From Candidatus Villigracilis vicinus (lineage in GTDB: Bacteria; Chloroflexota; Anaerolineae; Anaerolineales; Villigracilaceae): a stretch of 64,000 nt of DNA. This document shows, piece after piece, positions 23,723 to 35,111 of the stretch (the first letter of the stretch is position 1; every line of letters starts with the position of its first letter). Made by a program: the position numbers and the translations under genes. Location of the stretch: NCBI GenBank assembly GCA_016721315.1, contig JADKIL010000003.1, forward strand, positions 186,001 to 250,000, written 5' to 3'. The notes beneath the pieces were generated by a model. It ran no database searches. It had not been told where the DNA came from and worked only from the letters and a program-made list of their open reading frames with translations.

Positions 23723-26434
23723 TTACAGCAACAAGCCCAGCTCGCGGGCGCGTGCCACGGCTTCGGTGCGGCTTTTTGCTTGAAGTTTGTTGAAAATGCG
23801 CAGGTTATGCCCTTTGACCGTGCTCAACGCCAGAAAAAGTTTCTGGCTGATCTCGTCATTTGAAAGCCCATCGGCAACGAGACGCAACACTTCCAACTCA
23901 CGCTCGCTCAACGGATCAATCAACGGTTGCGCGTTGGCTGGCTCGGGTTTTGTTTCGCCAAAGGCATTCAGTAATTTGCGGATGTAGTTATTGAGTCTGT
24001 CATCTTCACGTGAATGGATTAATGCTTTTAGCAACCCCACAATTGATTCGCCTTCATTCATAAAAAAGCGGAAGTAGCCTTCTGGCTCAGCCAAGGTCAC
24101 TGCATGCTTGAGTGACGCAAATGATTGAGATTGTTCTCCATGTGCGTGGAAAGCAAGCGCCTGCGCCGTTAGAATCTCAAGCATACTGCCCATTCGCTTT
24201 GCATTTTCGGCTGTTTGCAAAAGGCGTGATAACAAACCGAGTGCATCTTTCATCTTATCTTCTGACGCGGTGCTTTGATATGCAGCAATCAGCACCCGCG
24301 CCAGCATGATATGTTCATATTCACGCAAATAACTGAGTTCATCGTTAACCGTAATTCCGCATTCATACACCCAATCTTGCGCCTTGGATAATTGTCCCTG
24401 CTTGAGATAGATGCGTGCCTTCAGCGCATCTACAGGACGCGTATTGGGAATAGGCGTGCTGATAAACAAGCGCTTGGCTTCATCGAGGAATTCAAGCGCC
24501 GCATCCAAATCTCCTTCAGCCTCTTTCAAACGAGCCTGAGCAAGACTCATACGATACGGAAAATCCACGAGGGTTGATTGCTTTCCCAACTCGATGCTTT
24601 GCTGAAAATATTGCGCAGCAGATTCGTCATTCCCCATTTCATGATGCAGCAACGCCAACCCCAAATAATGATGGGCTAAAATCTGATTCACCTCGCTGCC
24701 ATACGCGGACGCATGTTGCAGCGACTGTTCATACGTCCGCAGCGCCTCGCGGAGATGTCCTTGAGCTGTTTGGATTTCCGCCTTGCCTGACTCACTGGCA
24801 ATCGAAAAAATATAATTCCCCGCCTTCAACGAACTATCGATCCAATCGCTCATAGATTTGCAAGCCGCATCCAAATTGCCGCTTGCCCAATACGAGCCGC
24901 CCAATATCGCTGCGGCTCCCGCGCGCATGTATTGGTCTCCCTCGGGTGCGAGCTTGATCGCCAATTCCGCATACTTGACCGTGGCGGAGAAATCGCGCCG
25001 CGTCTGTGCATTGTAAGCGCGGGCAAAAGCGATTCTGGCGGGCAGCGTCTGAATCTCTTTTTCATCCACAACAGCCATCGCTTCGGATACATCTTCGAGA
25101 CACAACTCCGCATCCCGCAAACTGGACTCACTGGACTCTACATCACCTGCATCCATGAAAGCCCAACCGATCTGTGTGCATAACACGGGACGAGTGCGGA
25201 TCAAACTCGCTGGTAGCTGCTTCACCCACCCAAGCCATACAGCCGACTGGAAACTTTGATTCATTCCCTGCCAATATTTCTCAGCCAATTCCGCCGCACG
25301 GTTGAAGTCTCTGGCAGCGATGGCGTGTTGAAATGCTTCAGCCTCTTCGCCGTTCTGCTCATACCATTCACTGGCGCGGAGATGATATTTAGCAAGTTCT
25401 TCGGGTTTTAGGTTTTGTCCCTGCCGTTGGCGGAGCAGATCACCAAAAAGATGATGATAGCGATACCAATGACGTTCATTATCAAGTGAGACGATAAATA
25501 GATTGGCACGTTCCAAAGATTCCAATGTTTCCTGTCCTGAAACGGAAGGGTCAAGCAGCACCGCATCGCAGAGCGAGCCACACAAACGATTCAGGATGGA
25601 TGTACGCAACAAAAATGCTTGGATATTTTCAGGCTGTTGGTGCAGGACTTCTTCGAGTAGATAATCCAACACGAAATGATGCGCGCCCGTAAATGATTGG
25701 ATGAAGTTGGCGACATCCCGCGAAGCATGTCCCTGCATGGAGAGTGCAGCTAATTGCAAGCCAGCAATCCAGCCCTCGGTGCGGGCTTCAAGCGCGGCAA
25801 TATTTTCTACTGTCAGATTCAATCCCATCACTTGGTTGAGAAATTCAGCAGCTTCCGCAGGGGTGAAGCGTAAATCGGCAGCACGCAACTCAGTCAATTG
25901 ATCGCGAGCGCGTAATCTTGCCAACGGCAGGGACGGATCTTCACGGGTGGTGATTACCAAATGCATTTGCGACGGCAAATGCTCCACGAGAAAGTTCAGT
26001 GCCTGATCCACCGGTTTTGAATCCAGCATGTGATAATCATCCAGCACGAATATAAATTTATTCGGAATGGAATCTATTTCGTTGATTAAGGCGGTCAGGA
26101 GTGATTCGGGGTCTGGTATGTGAGAGGCTTGCAGCGCACCCAACAAGTTCATGCCAATTTCAGGAAAAATCGTCTGCAATGCCGCGACGAGATAACTCAG
26201 AAAACGTTTGAGATCGCCATCCCCGTCATCTAAAGACAACCACGCGACTGGTTGCTTGCGATCTAAAACCCATTCGCTCGTCAGTGTGGTTTTGCCGAAT
26301 CCCGCCGGGGCAGAGATAAGAGTCAATTTATGTTTACGTTCCAAGCCAGTATTCAATTGATCCATTAAGCGGGCGCGCAAAACCGTCCTTGAGCGGGGCA
26401 GGGGCAAATGCAATTTAGTCGCTAAAATGGACAT
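23723..26434 (-). CDS. MalT-like LuxR-family STAND regulator
   Basis: Large ATP-dependent transcription activator of 903 residues. N-terminal STAND NTPase with Walker A APAGFGKTT (42-50) and Walker B FIFVLDDYH (about 120), a long TPR-like helical sensor region (about 350-820), and a C-terminal LuxR helix-turn-helix (LSERELEVLRLVADGLSNDEIS... VKGHNLRIFNKL). The ATG 26434 is chosen over one at 26476 because homology starts at MSILATKLHLPLPR and a TATAAT sits 6 nt before it. It precedes the two DUF4386 genes and may activate them; it also neighbours the glucan synthase. Inducer unknown. Confidence 0.92.
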   Translation of the reverse strand: MSILATKLHLPLPRSRTVLRARLMDQLNTGLERKHKLTLISAPAGFGKTTLTSEWVLDRKQPVAWLSLDDGDGDLKRFLSYLVAALQTIFPEIGMNLLGALQASHIPDPESLLTALINEIDSIPNKFIFVLDDYHMLDSKPVDQALNFLVEHLPSQMHLVITTREDPSLPLARLRARDQLTELRAADLRFTPAEAAEFLNQVMGLNLTVENIAALEARTEGWIAGLQLAALSMQGHASRDVANFIQSFTGAHHFVLDYLLEEVLHQQPENIQAFLLRTSILNRLCGSLCDAVLLDPSVSGQETLESLERANLFIVSLDNERHWYRYHHLFGDLLRQRQGQNLKPEELAKYHLRASEWYEQNGEEAEAFQHAIAARDFNRAAELAEKYWQGMNQSFQSAVWLGWVKQLPASLIRTRPVLCTQIGWAFMDAGDVESSESSLRDAELCLEDVSEAMAVVDEKEIQTLPARIAFARAYNAQTRRDFSATVKYAELAIKLAPEGDQYMRAGAAAILGGSYWASGNLDAACKSMSDWIDSSLKAGNYIFSIASESGKAEIQTAQGHLREALRTYEQSLQHASAYGSEVNQILAHHYLGLALLHHEMGNDESAAQYFQQSIELGKQSTLVDFPYRMSLAQARLKEAEGDLDAALEFLDEAKRLFISTPIPNTRPVDALKARIYLKQGQLSKAQDWVYECGITVNDELSYLREYEHIMLARVLIAAYQSTASEDKMKDALGLLSRLLQTAENAKRMGSMLEILTAQALAFHAHGEQSQSFASLKHAVTLAEPEGYFRFFMNEGESIVGLLKALIHSREDDRLNNYIRKLLNAFGETKPEPANAQPLIDPLSERELEVLRLVADGLSNDEISQKLFLALSTVKGHNLRIFNKLQAKSRTEAVARARELGLLL

Positions 26435-26446
26435 GATCCCATTATA
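26435..26446 (-). promoter_or_regulatory. Leaderless-type promoter of the MalT-like gene
   Basis: Perfect TATAAT (26441-26446) with GGGATC to the ATG; the start codon would be at or one base from the transcript end. No convincing -35. Confidence 0.55.
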
Positions 26447-26509
26447 AGGCTCGCATCCAAATCCGTGAGAATGCATCTATGTTGAAATCTCGCACGTGGA
26501 TTAACGAAT

Positions 26510-29500
26510 TTACCCCATCACAACTCTTACCTCATGTGGATGTCCATCATCCACTAACGGAATCAATTTATCGTTCACTGGATTTCCATCCAATATAACT
26601 TCTCGGATTCCCCGATTGACTTGAGACGGATTCTCCACGTTGATCTTGTAGTGTGTCGCTCCAAAACGATAATACACTTTGAAGCCATCCCAATGAGCGG
26701 GAATGCATGGGTTGATCGCAAGCGCGTTGCCAACCTTGGTAATACCTAAAATAGCTTCGAGACCCAAGCGATACATCCAGCCAGAGGAGCCGGTGTACCA
26801 TGTCCAGCCGCCGCGACCGATATGCGGCGGGACGCTATAAATATCGGCAGCGATCACGTATGGTTCCACCTTATAGGTTTCTACTTTTTCCGGCGTGTCC
26901 GCATGGTTGATTGGGTTCAGCATGTTGAACAACTCCATGGCGCGATCTCCCTGCCCGAGTTTGGCAAATGCCCATGCAGTCCAAATGGCGGCATGAGTAT
27001 ATTGACCGCCGTTCTCGCGTACACCGGGTAAATACCCTTTGATATACCCCGGGTCACGCGCGGATTTATCAAAAGGCGGAGTGAACAACAGGATCATCTT
27101 TTCATCCGGTTTCACCAACCTTCTATTGATTGATTCCATAGCTTGCGCTGCCCGCGCGGGATCTGCCGCGCCGGATAAAACCGCCCATGATTGCGCGATC
27201 GAGTCGATCTGACATTCATTATTTTTCTGCGAACCCAAACGTGAGCCATCATCATAAAAAGCGCGCAGATACCACTCGCCATCCCAGGCATGGGTTTCGA
27301 GTGCTTGCGCTAATTTCTCTGCTCGCTGAAGATAAGGCGCCGGGTCAGTAGACATCAACGCTGCCAGCGGCGCAAAACGCTTGAGCGTGGCATGCAGGAA
27401 CCAGCCGAGCCAGATGCTTTCACCGCGTCCATGCATGCCAACGCGATTCATGCCGTCGTTCCAATCACCACTGCCCATCAATGGTAGATCATGTTCACCG
27501 GATGTCGTCCCTTTTTCCAACGCACGGCGACAATGTTCGTACAAAGAAAAATCTTTATCGCCGACTCCAAACTGAGTGTAATGTTCCATCTCATTGGGCT
27601 TGAGTGTTTCACCGATCAAGAAAGGAATGCTCTCATGCAAAATGGATTCATCGCCCGTCACAGAAACATATTCAGCAGTGACGTATGGCAGCCAGAGCAG
27701 GTCATCCGAAAAACGCGTGCGCACTCCCCTACCCGCAGGTGGATTCCACCAATGCAGTACATCGCCCGCTTCAAATTGATGCCGCGCTGCTTCAAGAATC
27801 TGCGCGCGTGCAATATTCGGGCGAGTTTGCAGAAGTGCCATCGCATCTTGAAGCTGGTCGCGGAAACCAAACGCGCCGCTCGATTGATACAGCGCAGTGC
27901 GTCCCCACATGCGGCACGTGAGCGTCTGATACAACATCCAACGATTGAGCATCAGATCCATGCTGGGGTCAGGAGTTTCAACCGTGATGGTATCGAGGAT
28001 CTCATCCCAGTGATGTTGGACGGATTGCCAAACCGCCTCTACCTCCGCCGATGATTGGATCTGCCCGATCAGGTGTAGACTTTCATCCCGGCTTTTCCCC
28101 TGCCCGATCAAGAAAAAGACTTCTTCCGTCTCGTTCGGCGCAAGATCAACATGTAATTGGATGACGGCACACGGGTCGAGTCCGGCATTGACTGCGCTTT
28201 CCAAGCCGATGCGCCTGAGCGCGGCTGGAAACTGCATGCTTCCCATGCGTCCTAAAAACTCGGTGCGGTCTGCGGTGACGCCATGTGGTTTTTTATTGGA
28301 TGCCAAAAACGCCACGCGTTCGCCAAACTCGCTGTTGAAGCGATTGGATGCGAGCAAGGCATTTCTATCAGAGTCGAATTCCGGCATCACATACGCTTGC
28401 TGCGTATCGCGGGTTGTGCCAAGCACCCATTCTGCATAATAGGTGACCGTAACACGGCGTGGACGGTCTGCCAGATTCTGCAAACGCAGGTGCGCAATTT
28501 TCACTGGTGCATCCGTTGCAGCGAATAGCCGCAGCTTTTGATTCAAGCCATTGCTCTGACTCTCAAAGATGGAATAGCCTGCGCCATGTCGGATCACATG
28601 CGTGGTATCTGCACCGGCAGGCATGGGTGTAGGTGACCAGACCTGCCCGGATTCTTCATCGCGCAGGTAGATGGCTTCGCTCGGCATATCGGTGACCGGG
28701 TCATTGCGCCAGGGAGTTAATCGATTCTCGCCGCTGTTCTCTGCCCAAGTACTGCCCAAACCTGATTCGGAAACCAGAAAACCAAACTGCGGATTGGCGA
28801 TCACATTGACCCACGGATGCGGGGTGTGCTGTCCTGATTTCAGATGGATGATGTATTCCTTGCCGTCGTGACTGAAGCCGCCAAGACCGTTGTCCATTTT
28901 TAGATCCGTTGGCAGCGGAAGTGAAGCTGTCGAAACAGGATCAGTTGTCGGGGCATATGAAGCGTTGAACTGTGGCAGGCGAGTCCGTTGTAAATTTAAT
29001 CGCTGGGCATGTTCGGCAAGCGTCCCGTTCTTTTCATCCAAGATAACGCCCGCCACTGTTTCAAAGAGAACCTTGTCGGCTTGCGCAAGCTGGTCGGTGT
29101 GCAAGACGAAAATCCCATCGCGCTGGTTGAGCGAAGAATCGACTCCCATGCGTGTGATGCGGCGTTGAATGGCATTGTGCAATTCGAGGGCGTAGCCGGT
29201 ATCTTGATCGTTGAGGATAACGAGGTTGACAGTGACGTGACGACTACGCCAATACATAAAGGCTTGCAAGGCTTCACGCAAAAGCGGCGTTTCGCCATCG
29301 GAGATGCGCACCAGCAAGATCGGGAAATCGCCAGAGATGCCGAACGCCCACAGACCAGATTGTCCCTTTTCATTTTGTGCCAGAATATGCGGCTCGGCGC
29401 GCAACGTCCCAACCGGGTAAAGCAGCGCGGATAAGATGCGCTGGATATTTTCGACGGCGTAGGCGTTCAACCCGAGTTCGAGCAGTTCACGTTCACAGTA

Positions 29501-32500
29501 GGCGCGCGCCTCGTTGAAGGCACGATAGACCGCTTGCCCGGTTCTGTAGCGGGATAATTTTTCCAATGCCTCGGCGCGGGTGGCGGCTGCCAGAGTGATA
29601 AATGTGACTCTGGTTTTTGCATGCGGGGACAAATTGATTTCCTGCGCCAACGACATGACCGGGTCAAGCGTTCCGCCTGTGGTATCTGTGAGGCGGCTAT
29701 TTGGGTTTTGAACTGCTTGGGGTGAATGCATCGTCTGCGATCTGCCCAGGAATTTGGCTCGGTCACTTTCGTATTGCCCGGTCACTTTGCGCCCGGCTTC
29801 AACGATCAGGGCATGGATCATGACGACCGGCTTTTCATCTGCAGAGCGCGGGCGGCGTTTGAATAACAGCGCATTCTCTTTGGGAAGATATTCACTTTCA
29901 ATGAACAACTTGTTAAATGCAGGATGCCGCCGATCGGCTGCCTGTGTGGAAAGCACCACTTCCCCATAGCTGGTCAATTTCAATTTCCGTGGATGATCGG
30001 TGTCGTTCAGGATGTTCACCCGCCGAAGCTCGACGCCGTCTGTGCTAATGGTGACACCAGTTCGCATGGAGATACCATGATCGGATCGCTGGAACTCAAC
30101 CTTGTGCGGATAGAACAAGACTTCTTGATTTTCATGTGCGCATCCGGCAGGCTGGCAGGTGACAGACCAACGTGCGCCGGTCTCGCGATCTTGCAAATAG
30201 ATCCACGTGCCCCATGCATCCAACGTCGGGTCGGCATGCCAACGCGTCAACGCAAATTCGCGCCACTGACTGAATCCCCCGCCCGCATTGGTGATCAGCA
30301 AACTTGCATCTCCCTGTGCGAGGACATGCACCTGCGGAATGGCGCTGCCCACTGGGTTACGCCACGGTCTGCTGTTGACAATCCGCACAGCCTCATTGGG
30401 TAAATCCGCCGGTTCGTCTGGGTGTGGATATTCGATGGGCGCGTTTTGCGGGATCTTCTCCTGAAGAAGCAGTTCCACGCTCTTGATGCGCTCGTCTGCA
30501 TGGAATCGCCGCACGATGACATCATCCAAAAGGTAATTGCTCGCCGCAATCAGGATCATGCCTTGATGATGCGCCATGTAGGATTGTACGATCGCCTGAG
30601 TCTGATACTTGGGCATGCGCGTTTTGGTGTAATCGAGCGCTTCATAAAAGCCAAAACGCCCAAGCATGTTCTCCTGCTCAAGACGAGTCATGTTCTCGAG
30701 CACTTGATGAGGTTGAAGTGAAAGTCCCATCAGTGAGGCGTATGGAGTAACGACCAAGTCATCATGCAGTTCGCGTTTATATCCCAACTCAGGCACGCCA
30801 AAAGCGCGGTACTGGTAATTCAAATTAAGATCGAAAGCATAGTATCCCGATTCAGAAATTCCCCAAGGAAGCTGTTGTTCTTTTCCATAGCTTATCTGCG
30901 AATCAAGCGCGGCATAACAACTATCCGACAAGAATGTACCGGCGTAATTTCTGATGAACAAGGTTGGCATGAGATATTCGAACATGGTTCCGCTCCATGA
31001 GAGCAGGACCTGCTTACCGTTCACCACCGTCACCGGGCGACCCAAATGCTGCCAGTGACTTTGCGGCACATCACCTTTTGCGATCGCGACTAGGCTGGCA
31101 ATGCGAGCTTCTGATGCCAGCAAGTCGTAATAGCTTGGGTCAAGTTGTTCAGTGCTGGCGTTGTATCCAATGTGAAAGACCTGGCGGCGTTCATGGAACA
31201 AAAAGCGGAAGTCCATGTCTGACACGGCGGCTTCTGCCAGACCAGCCAGTTCTTGAAATCCGATCATCAAAGGTGAGACCCGCAAGTGTGCCGTGGTTAG
31301 ATCGTCGCTCAATTTTTCACACCATGCAAGCGCCGCCTTGTCACTTATCTGTAATTTCAATTCATCCAGCGAACGTTTGATGTGTTCATAAACCGCCCCT
31401 GCTTCGCCCAATGTTGGCAGTTCAACAGGCAGACTATGACGAAAATCCTGCCATGCAGGCGTTCCAACGATATCACCCATCTCAGGCGGCGCATCCGGGC
31501 GGTTCAACCACGGGGCGAACAGGTCCAAACTGCGTTGCATATCCTGCAGGTGATGCTGCATCAGATCGAGATACAGTTGAAGATCGCTCAGTGATTCAGG
31601 ATTGAGATTGAGATGACTCTTGAGCAGGTCCATCAAGCGATACGAGACTCTTTCCCAACCTTCGCCTGCCAGCCAGCCAAGAGTCATTTTCCAAGCAGAC
31701 GGTTGGTTCTGGGCAGAGCTCACGCGTTCGTAAATACTGGTCAACTCTTCTTCAAATGATTCAATGGAAGGATGCGGATTGTTCTTCTCAAGAGTTTCCA
31801 GCACTTCTGCCAGAATATCCATGATGGCAAGCAACCCCTGCCAGCGTTTGCCGTCCAGCAAGGATTCATTTTTCACGGTTAGACAAGCCTGCCTGAGCGT
31901 GATCAAACAGGCTGCCAGGTTGCCGCTATCCACTGTCGAAATGTAACGAGGCGGGAGCGCAGTCAGTGTTTGTGAGTCGTACCAATTCAGTAAATGTCCA
32001 CGGTAATGTTCGAGCTTTTCCATGGTCTCAAAGGTCGAGCGCAAACGCAGCGCCAACTCAACCAAGCCCATATAACCCAGATCATAGGCAGACCAAGTAG
32101 ACACCAGAAACATGCCGATGTTGGTCGGAGTGGTGTAATGCGCCACACTTCCGCGCGGCGACTCTTGAAAGTGATCCGGCGGCAGCCAATGGTCATTAGG
32201 TCCTGCAAATTTTTCGAAAAATGCCCAGGTGCGCCGCGCGAGCCGGAGAACTTTCCGTCGCTCAGGTTCCGAGAGTGGAATGGTGACACGGACAGCAGGT
32301 TTGCTGATCACATAAGCGATCTGAGGTGCAGTCAACCAGAGGATCAACAAAGGCGCTGCAACCCAGAGTGCATTCGGGTTAAGAATGGTCACCAATATCC
32401 CCAACACTACGCTAAAAACCAAAGACGGGGTCATCTCACGCAGGATTTCGTTCCTGGGGTCTGCCCCAAACAAGCGGGCTGCTTTTGCCGCAGTTGTCCA

Positions 32501-35107
32501 TTGAAGAAGATTTTTTCGTGCGACCAGCAAACGGGTCAATGTGGTACGGATCGCGCCGAGCATAAGCAATGCTTCGTATGGCAGGAAAATAATGTAGAGC
32601 GCCCAGCGCGTGAGTGGAAGCTGAACTGACTTGATAAGTTGTTTGAAGGTCAATTTACTATGAATTGTAGATCGAACGTGCTCGACCGTTTGAGCCATAA
32701 TGGGCAAAGCAGAAGGCAGGAAGACCAGCAAGGTCCAAACCAAAGGTGAGCCAGGCAGGAACAACCACCCTGCAGTCAGCAGCGCCAGCAGCATGGGCAA
32801 CAATAGACTGCGGCGTAGGTTATCGATTATCTTCCATACATTGATGGCAGATAATCGATTCCACACCAGACCGTTTTCATTTTTTACGACGGGGAGAAGC
32901 CACGGCAATAACTGCCAGTCGCCGCGGATCCAGCGCCGCAAACGCTGGGCGTAAACCACATAACGTGATGGGTGTTCCTCGTATAGCACGATATCTGTGA
33001 CGAGTGCAGCCCGTCCATAGATGCCTTCAAAAAGATCATGACTAAGCAACGTGTTCTGGCGCACCTGACCCGCCAGGCTGTGTTCAAAGGCTGCGACGTC
33101 ATAGATTCCCTTACCAACATAGCTGCCTTCGCCAAATAGATCTTGATACACATCGGATACGGCAAAGGAATACAGGTCGAACCCGGGGATGCCCGCAAAT
33201 ATCTGCGAAAAGATGGAATGATTCGCGCTGGTTGGTTTGATCGCGACGCGCGGTTGAAGGACGGTGTACCCGGCGATCACAGAGCGACCGTCTGCTGAGA
33301 ACTCGGCGCGATTGAGCGGATGCGCCAACGTGGCGATCAGTTGATTGGCACTGCCCTGCGGCAGGGATGTATCCGCATCAAGAGTAATCACATATTTGAT
33401 GTGCGGCAAAATGCTTTCATCACCCACCCGGGTCGAGTAGTGCGCTTGAGGAGCCCGCCGCTCAAATCTTAATTCCTTAGACATCGCCTGCTTATCTGCA
33501 TACTCAACCGCATGGTCTTTTTCACCCAGGTTCAAAAGCAGGCGATTGAAATCCGCCAGTTTGCCGCGCTTGCGCTCCCAGCCCATCCAAACCCCTTCAG
33601 ATGCATTCCACTGGCGATGACGGTGGAAAATGTAAAAAGGTCGTGTTGCATACTTGTGATTTAAGTTCTCAATGCCTTTGGTCGCCAGGGCAAGCAATGG
33701 CTCATCCTCCGGCATATTCTCCGTCTGCGCATCGCTGAAATCGGTCAGCAAGGCATACGTCAATTGCGGGTCAGGGTTCGACAGGTAATACAGTTCCAAT
33801 TCTTGCAAGAGATGGTGGATTTCAGCAGTGCTATCCAATAAGGTTGGGATCACTACCATCGTCCGGTTATCGGGAGGGATGCCTTCTGAAAAATCCATGC
33901 GCGGTAAGCTTTGCGGCGCGATACGATGGGTTACATTCCAATTCACAATATCGATGGCGAGTTCAAGCGACAGTCCAAGTCCCAAGACGCCTACGGTAAT
34001 CAGTTGGATAGTTGTGCCGCCCGAATTGACCGCATATACGATCATCCCAAAAACGAACAAGACAGAAAGGAAAGCAATACTTCCAAGATATGTAAGTGTG
34101 GGAAATGAGAGCACTGCGCGTCGCATACGGACCTCGAACCCCAACCGGTACCCAATGCTTTTTTCAAGTCTGGTGCGACCTTTATCAATGAAATAAAACC
34201 CGATATGCGCTTCACGGGAGGAAGTATGTTCATCCACGCGGCGTGCAAATTCAACGGCAGCGAGTGCAACTTCCTCCTCGCTAGAAGTTGAGTGGCGTGC
34301 CAAATCTTCGATGACACTGCGATACCTATTTCGGGTTTTGAAATCCATGCCTGCGTAGATCTGTGACGGATCGTCACGCAAGATCTTTTCCACCCGGCTG
34401 ATTTGCTCAAAGAAATCTTCCCAGTCTGTAGAGGCAAGCAGGCGCAGGCTAATAAAGCAACTGGCAACAATGGTTTCATTCGCTGGCACAAAGGACGCTG
34501 ACTCGTTCGCGGTCTGTAACATGCCTTGCGGTGTGTCCATCCCCGTCAGTTCGGCGGCAGCATAAAGAAGCTGCTCGAGAATACCGATCCGCAGCATGAT
34601 CGGCAGCGCCCACAGTTCGCCAATTGTCAACGGCGTAACCTGCTGATAGTTCAGAATAAAAGCCGCAGTTTGAGTCAGATCGATCTGACTCTGGTTGTAA
34701 TCGATCCATTCGCGTGCCAGTGCAAAGATCCGCGTATGCCCCAGCAGGGAGGTTCCATCCAGTTTTGGTAATTCGTTGATAAAGCTTTCTGGCAGGTCCT
34801 CTTTAATTTGGCGGAAGGCTTTTTTGACAATATAAAAATTATCGAGCATCCATTCGCCTGCATGGGAAACAGGCAGATCATCTGCTGGCGCGATCTTGAA
34901 TAATGCATTGGCGTTGCCCAACGCCTCTTCCCAGGTCTTTAGATGTTCCAATAGCTCGGATTTTTGGAAATTAAATATTTTCCATGTGGAGGTCATGGCA
35001 ACGCCCACGCTGTGAGTTTTTGCCAATCGATGTGCAAACTCTCTCAGCCGGATGTCTACATCGGGACTGCCTGTAATAGATAAATTAACCTGCGATGAAA
35101 TTGGCAT
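26510..35107 (-). CDS. ndvB: Cyclic beta-1,2-glucan synthase (NdvB/ChvB-like)
   Basis: Giant inner-membrane enzyme of 2865 residues, the usual NdvB size, that initiates, elongates, cyclises and trims beta-1,2-glucan from UDP-glucose. Residues 1-330 are an N-terminal cytosolic region, 331-390 hold two or more helices, and 415-740 the GT84 glycosyltransferase with catalytic-type LDADT (576-580) and RRWIRGDW (724-731). Further helices lie at about 768-805, 835-855 and 893-935. Next comes a glucoamylase-like domain beginning about 945 (ARRTWAFFEKFAGP), then two sugar-binding supersandwich parts and a C-terminal GH94 phosphorylase-like domain with GDWNDGMNRVG. Uninterrupted over 8.6 kb. It starts 4 nt after the universal stress gene with little ribosome site, so translation is probably coupled. 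Confidence 0.92.
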   Translation of the reverse strand: MPISSQVNLSITGSPDVDIRLREFAHRLAKTHSVGVAMTSTWKIFNFQKSELLEHLKTWEEALGNANALFKIAPADDLPVSHAGEWMLDNFYIVKKAFRQIKEDLPESFINELPKLDGTSLLGHTRIFALAREWIDYNQSQIDLTQTAAFILNYQQVTPLTIGELWALPIMLRIGILEQLLYAAAELTGMDTPQGMLQTANESASFVPANETIVASCFISLRLLASTDWEDFFEQISRVEKILRDDPSQIYAGMDFKTRNRYRSVIEDLARHSTSSEEEVALAAVEFARRVDEHTSSREAHIGFYFIDKGRTRLEKSIGYRLGFEVRMRRAVLSFPTLTYLGSIAFLSVLFVFGMIVYAVNSGGTTIQLITVGVLGLGLSLELAIDIVNWNVTHRIAPQSLPRMDFSEGIPPDNRTMVVIPTLLDSTAEIHHLLQELELYYLSNPDPQLTYALLTDFSDAQTENMPEDEPLLALATKGIENLNHKYATRPFYIFHRHRQWNASEGVWMGWERKRGKLADFNRLLLNLGEKDHAVEYADKQAMSKELRFERRAPQAHYSTRVGDESILPHIKYVITLDADTSLPQGSANQLIATLAHPLNRAEFSADGRSVIAGYTVLQPRVAIKPTSANHSIFSQIFAGIPGFDLYSFAVSDVYQDLFGEGSYVGKGIYDVAAFEHSLAGQVRQNTLLSHDLFEGIYGRAALVTDIVLYEEHPSRYVVYAQRLRRWIRGDWQLLPWLLPVVKNENGLVWNRLSAINVWKIIDNLRRSLLLPMLLALLTAGWLFLPGSPLVWTLLVFLPSALPIMAQTVEHVRSTIHSKLTFKQLIKSVQLPLTRWALYIIFLPYEALLMLGAIRTTLTRLLVARKNLLQWTTAAKAARLFGADPRNEILREMTPSLVFSVVLGILVTILNPNALWVAAPLLILWLTAPQIAYVISKPAVRVTIPLSEPERRKVLRLARRTWAFFEKFAGPNDHWLPPDHFQESPRGSVAHYTTPTNIGMFLVSTWSAYDLGYMGLVELALRLRSTFETMEKLEHYRGHLLNWYDSQTLTALPPRYISTVDSGNLAACLITLRQACLTVKNESLLDGKRWQGLLAIMDILAEVLETLEKNNPHPSIESFEEELTSIYERVSSAQNQPSAWKMTLGWLAGEGWERVSYRLMDLLKSHLNLNPESLSDLQLYLDLMQHHLQDMQRSLDLFAPWLNRPDAPPEMGDIVGTPAWQDFRHSLPVELPTLGEAGAVYEHIKRSLDELKLQISDKAALAWCEKLSDDLTTAHLRVSPLMIGFQELAGLAEAAVSDMDFRFLFHERRQVFHIGYNASTEQLDPSYYDLLASEARIASLVAIAKGDVPQSHWQHLGRPVTVVNGKQVLLSWSGTMFEYLMPTLFIRNYAGTFLSDSCYAALDSQISYGKEQQLPWGISESGYYAFDLNLNYQYRAFGVPELGYKRELHDDLVVTPYASLMGLSLQPHQVLENMTRLEQENMLGRFGFYEALDYTKTRMPKYQTQAIVQSYMAHHQGMILIAASNYLLDDVIVRRFHADERIKSVELLLQEKIPQNAPIEYPHPDEPADLPNEAVRIVNSRPWRNPVGSAIPQVHVLAQGDASLLITNAGGGFSQWREFALTRWHADPTLDAWGTWIYLQDRETGARWSVTCQPAGCAHENQEVLFYPHKVEFQRSDHGISMRTGVTISTDGVELRRVNILNDTDHPRKLKLTSYGEVVLSTQAADRRHPAFNKLFIESEYLPKENALLFKRRPRSADEKPVVMIHALIVEAGRKVTGQYESDRAKFLGRSQTMHSPQAVQNPNSRLTDTTGGTLDPVMSLAQEINLSPHAKTRVTFITLAAATRAEALEKLSRYRTGQAVYRAFNEARAYCERELLELGLNAYAVENIQRILSALLYPVGTLRAEPHILAQNEKGQSGLWAFGISGDFPILLVRISDGETPLLREALQAFMYWRSRHVTVNLVILNDQDTGYALELHNAIQRRITRMGVDSSLNQRDGIFVLHTDQLAQADKVLFETVAGVILDEKNGTLAEHAQRLNLQRTRLPQFNASYAPTTDPVSTASLPLPTDLKMDNGLGGFSHDGKEYIIHLKSGQHTPHPWVNVIANPQFGFLVSESGLGSTWAENSGENRLTPWRNDPVTDMPSEAIYLRDEESGQVWSPTPMPAGADTTHVIRHGAGYSIFESQSNGLNQKLRLFAATDAPVKIAHLRLQNLADRPRRVTVTYYAEWVLGTTRDTQQAYVMPEFDSDRNALLASNRFNSEFGERVAFLASNKKPHGVTADRTEFLGRMGSMQFPAALRRIGLESAVNAGLDPCAVIQLHVDLAPNETEEVFFLIGQGKSRDESLHLIGQIQSSAEVEAVWQSVQHHWDEILDTITVETPDPSMDLMLNRWMLYQTLTCRMWGRTALYQSSGAFGFRDQLQDAMALLQTRPNIARAQILEAARHQFEAGDVLHWWNPPAGRGVRTRFSDDLLWLPYVTAEYVSVTGDESILHESIPFLIGETLKPNEMEHYTQFGVGDKDFSLYEHCRRALEKGTTSGEHDLPLMGSGDWNDGMNRVGMHGRGESIWLGWFLHATLKRFAPLAALMSTDPAPYLQRAEKLAQALETHAWDGEWYLRAFYDDGSRLGSQKNNECQIDSIAQSWAVLSGAADPARAAQAMESINRRLVKPDEKMILLFTPPFDKSARDPGYIKGYLPGVRENGGQYTHAAIWTAWAFAKLGQGDRAMELFNMLNPINHADTPEKVETYKVEPYVIAADIYSVPPHIGRGGWTWYTGSSGWMYRLGLEAILGITKVGNALAINPCIPAHWDGFKVYYRFGATHYKINVENPSQVNRGIREVILDGNPVNDKLIPLVDDGHPHEVRVVMG

Positions 35108-35111
35108 AGGG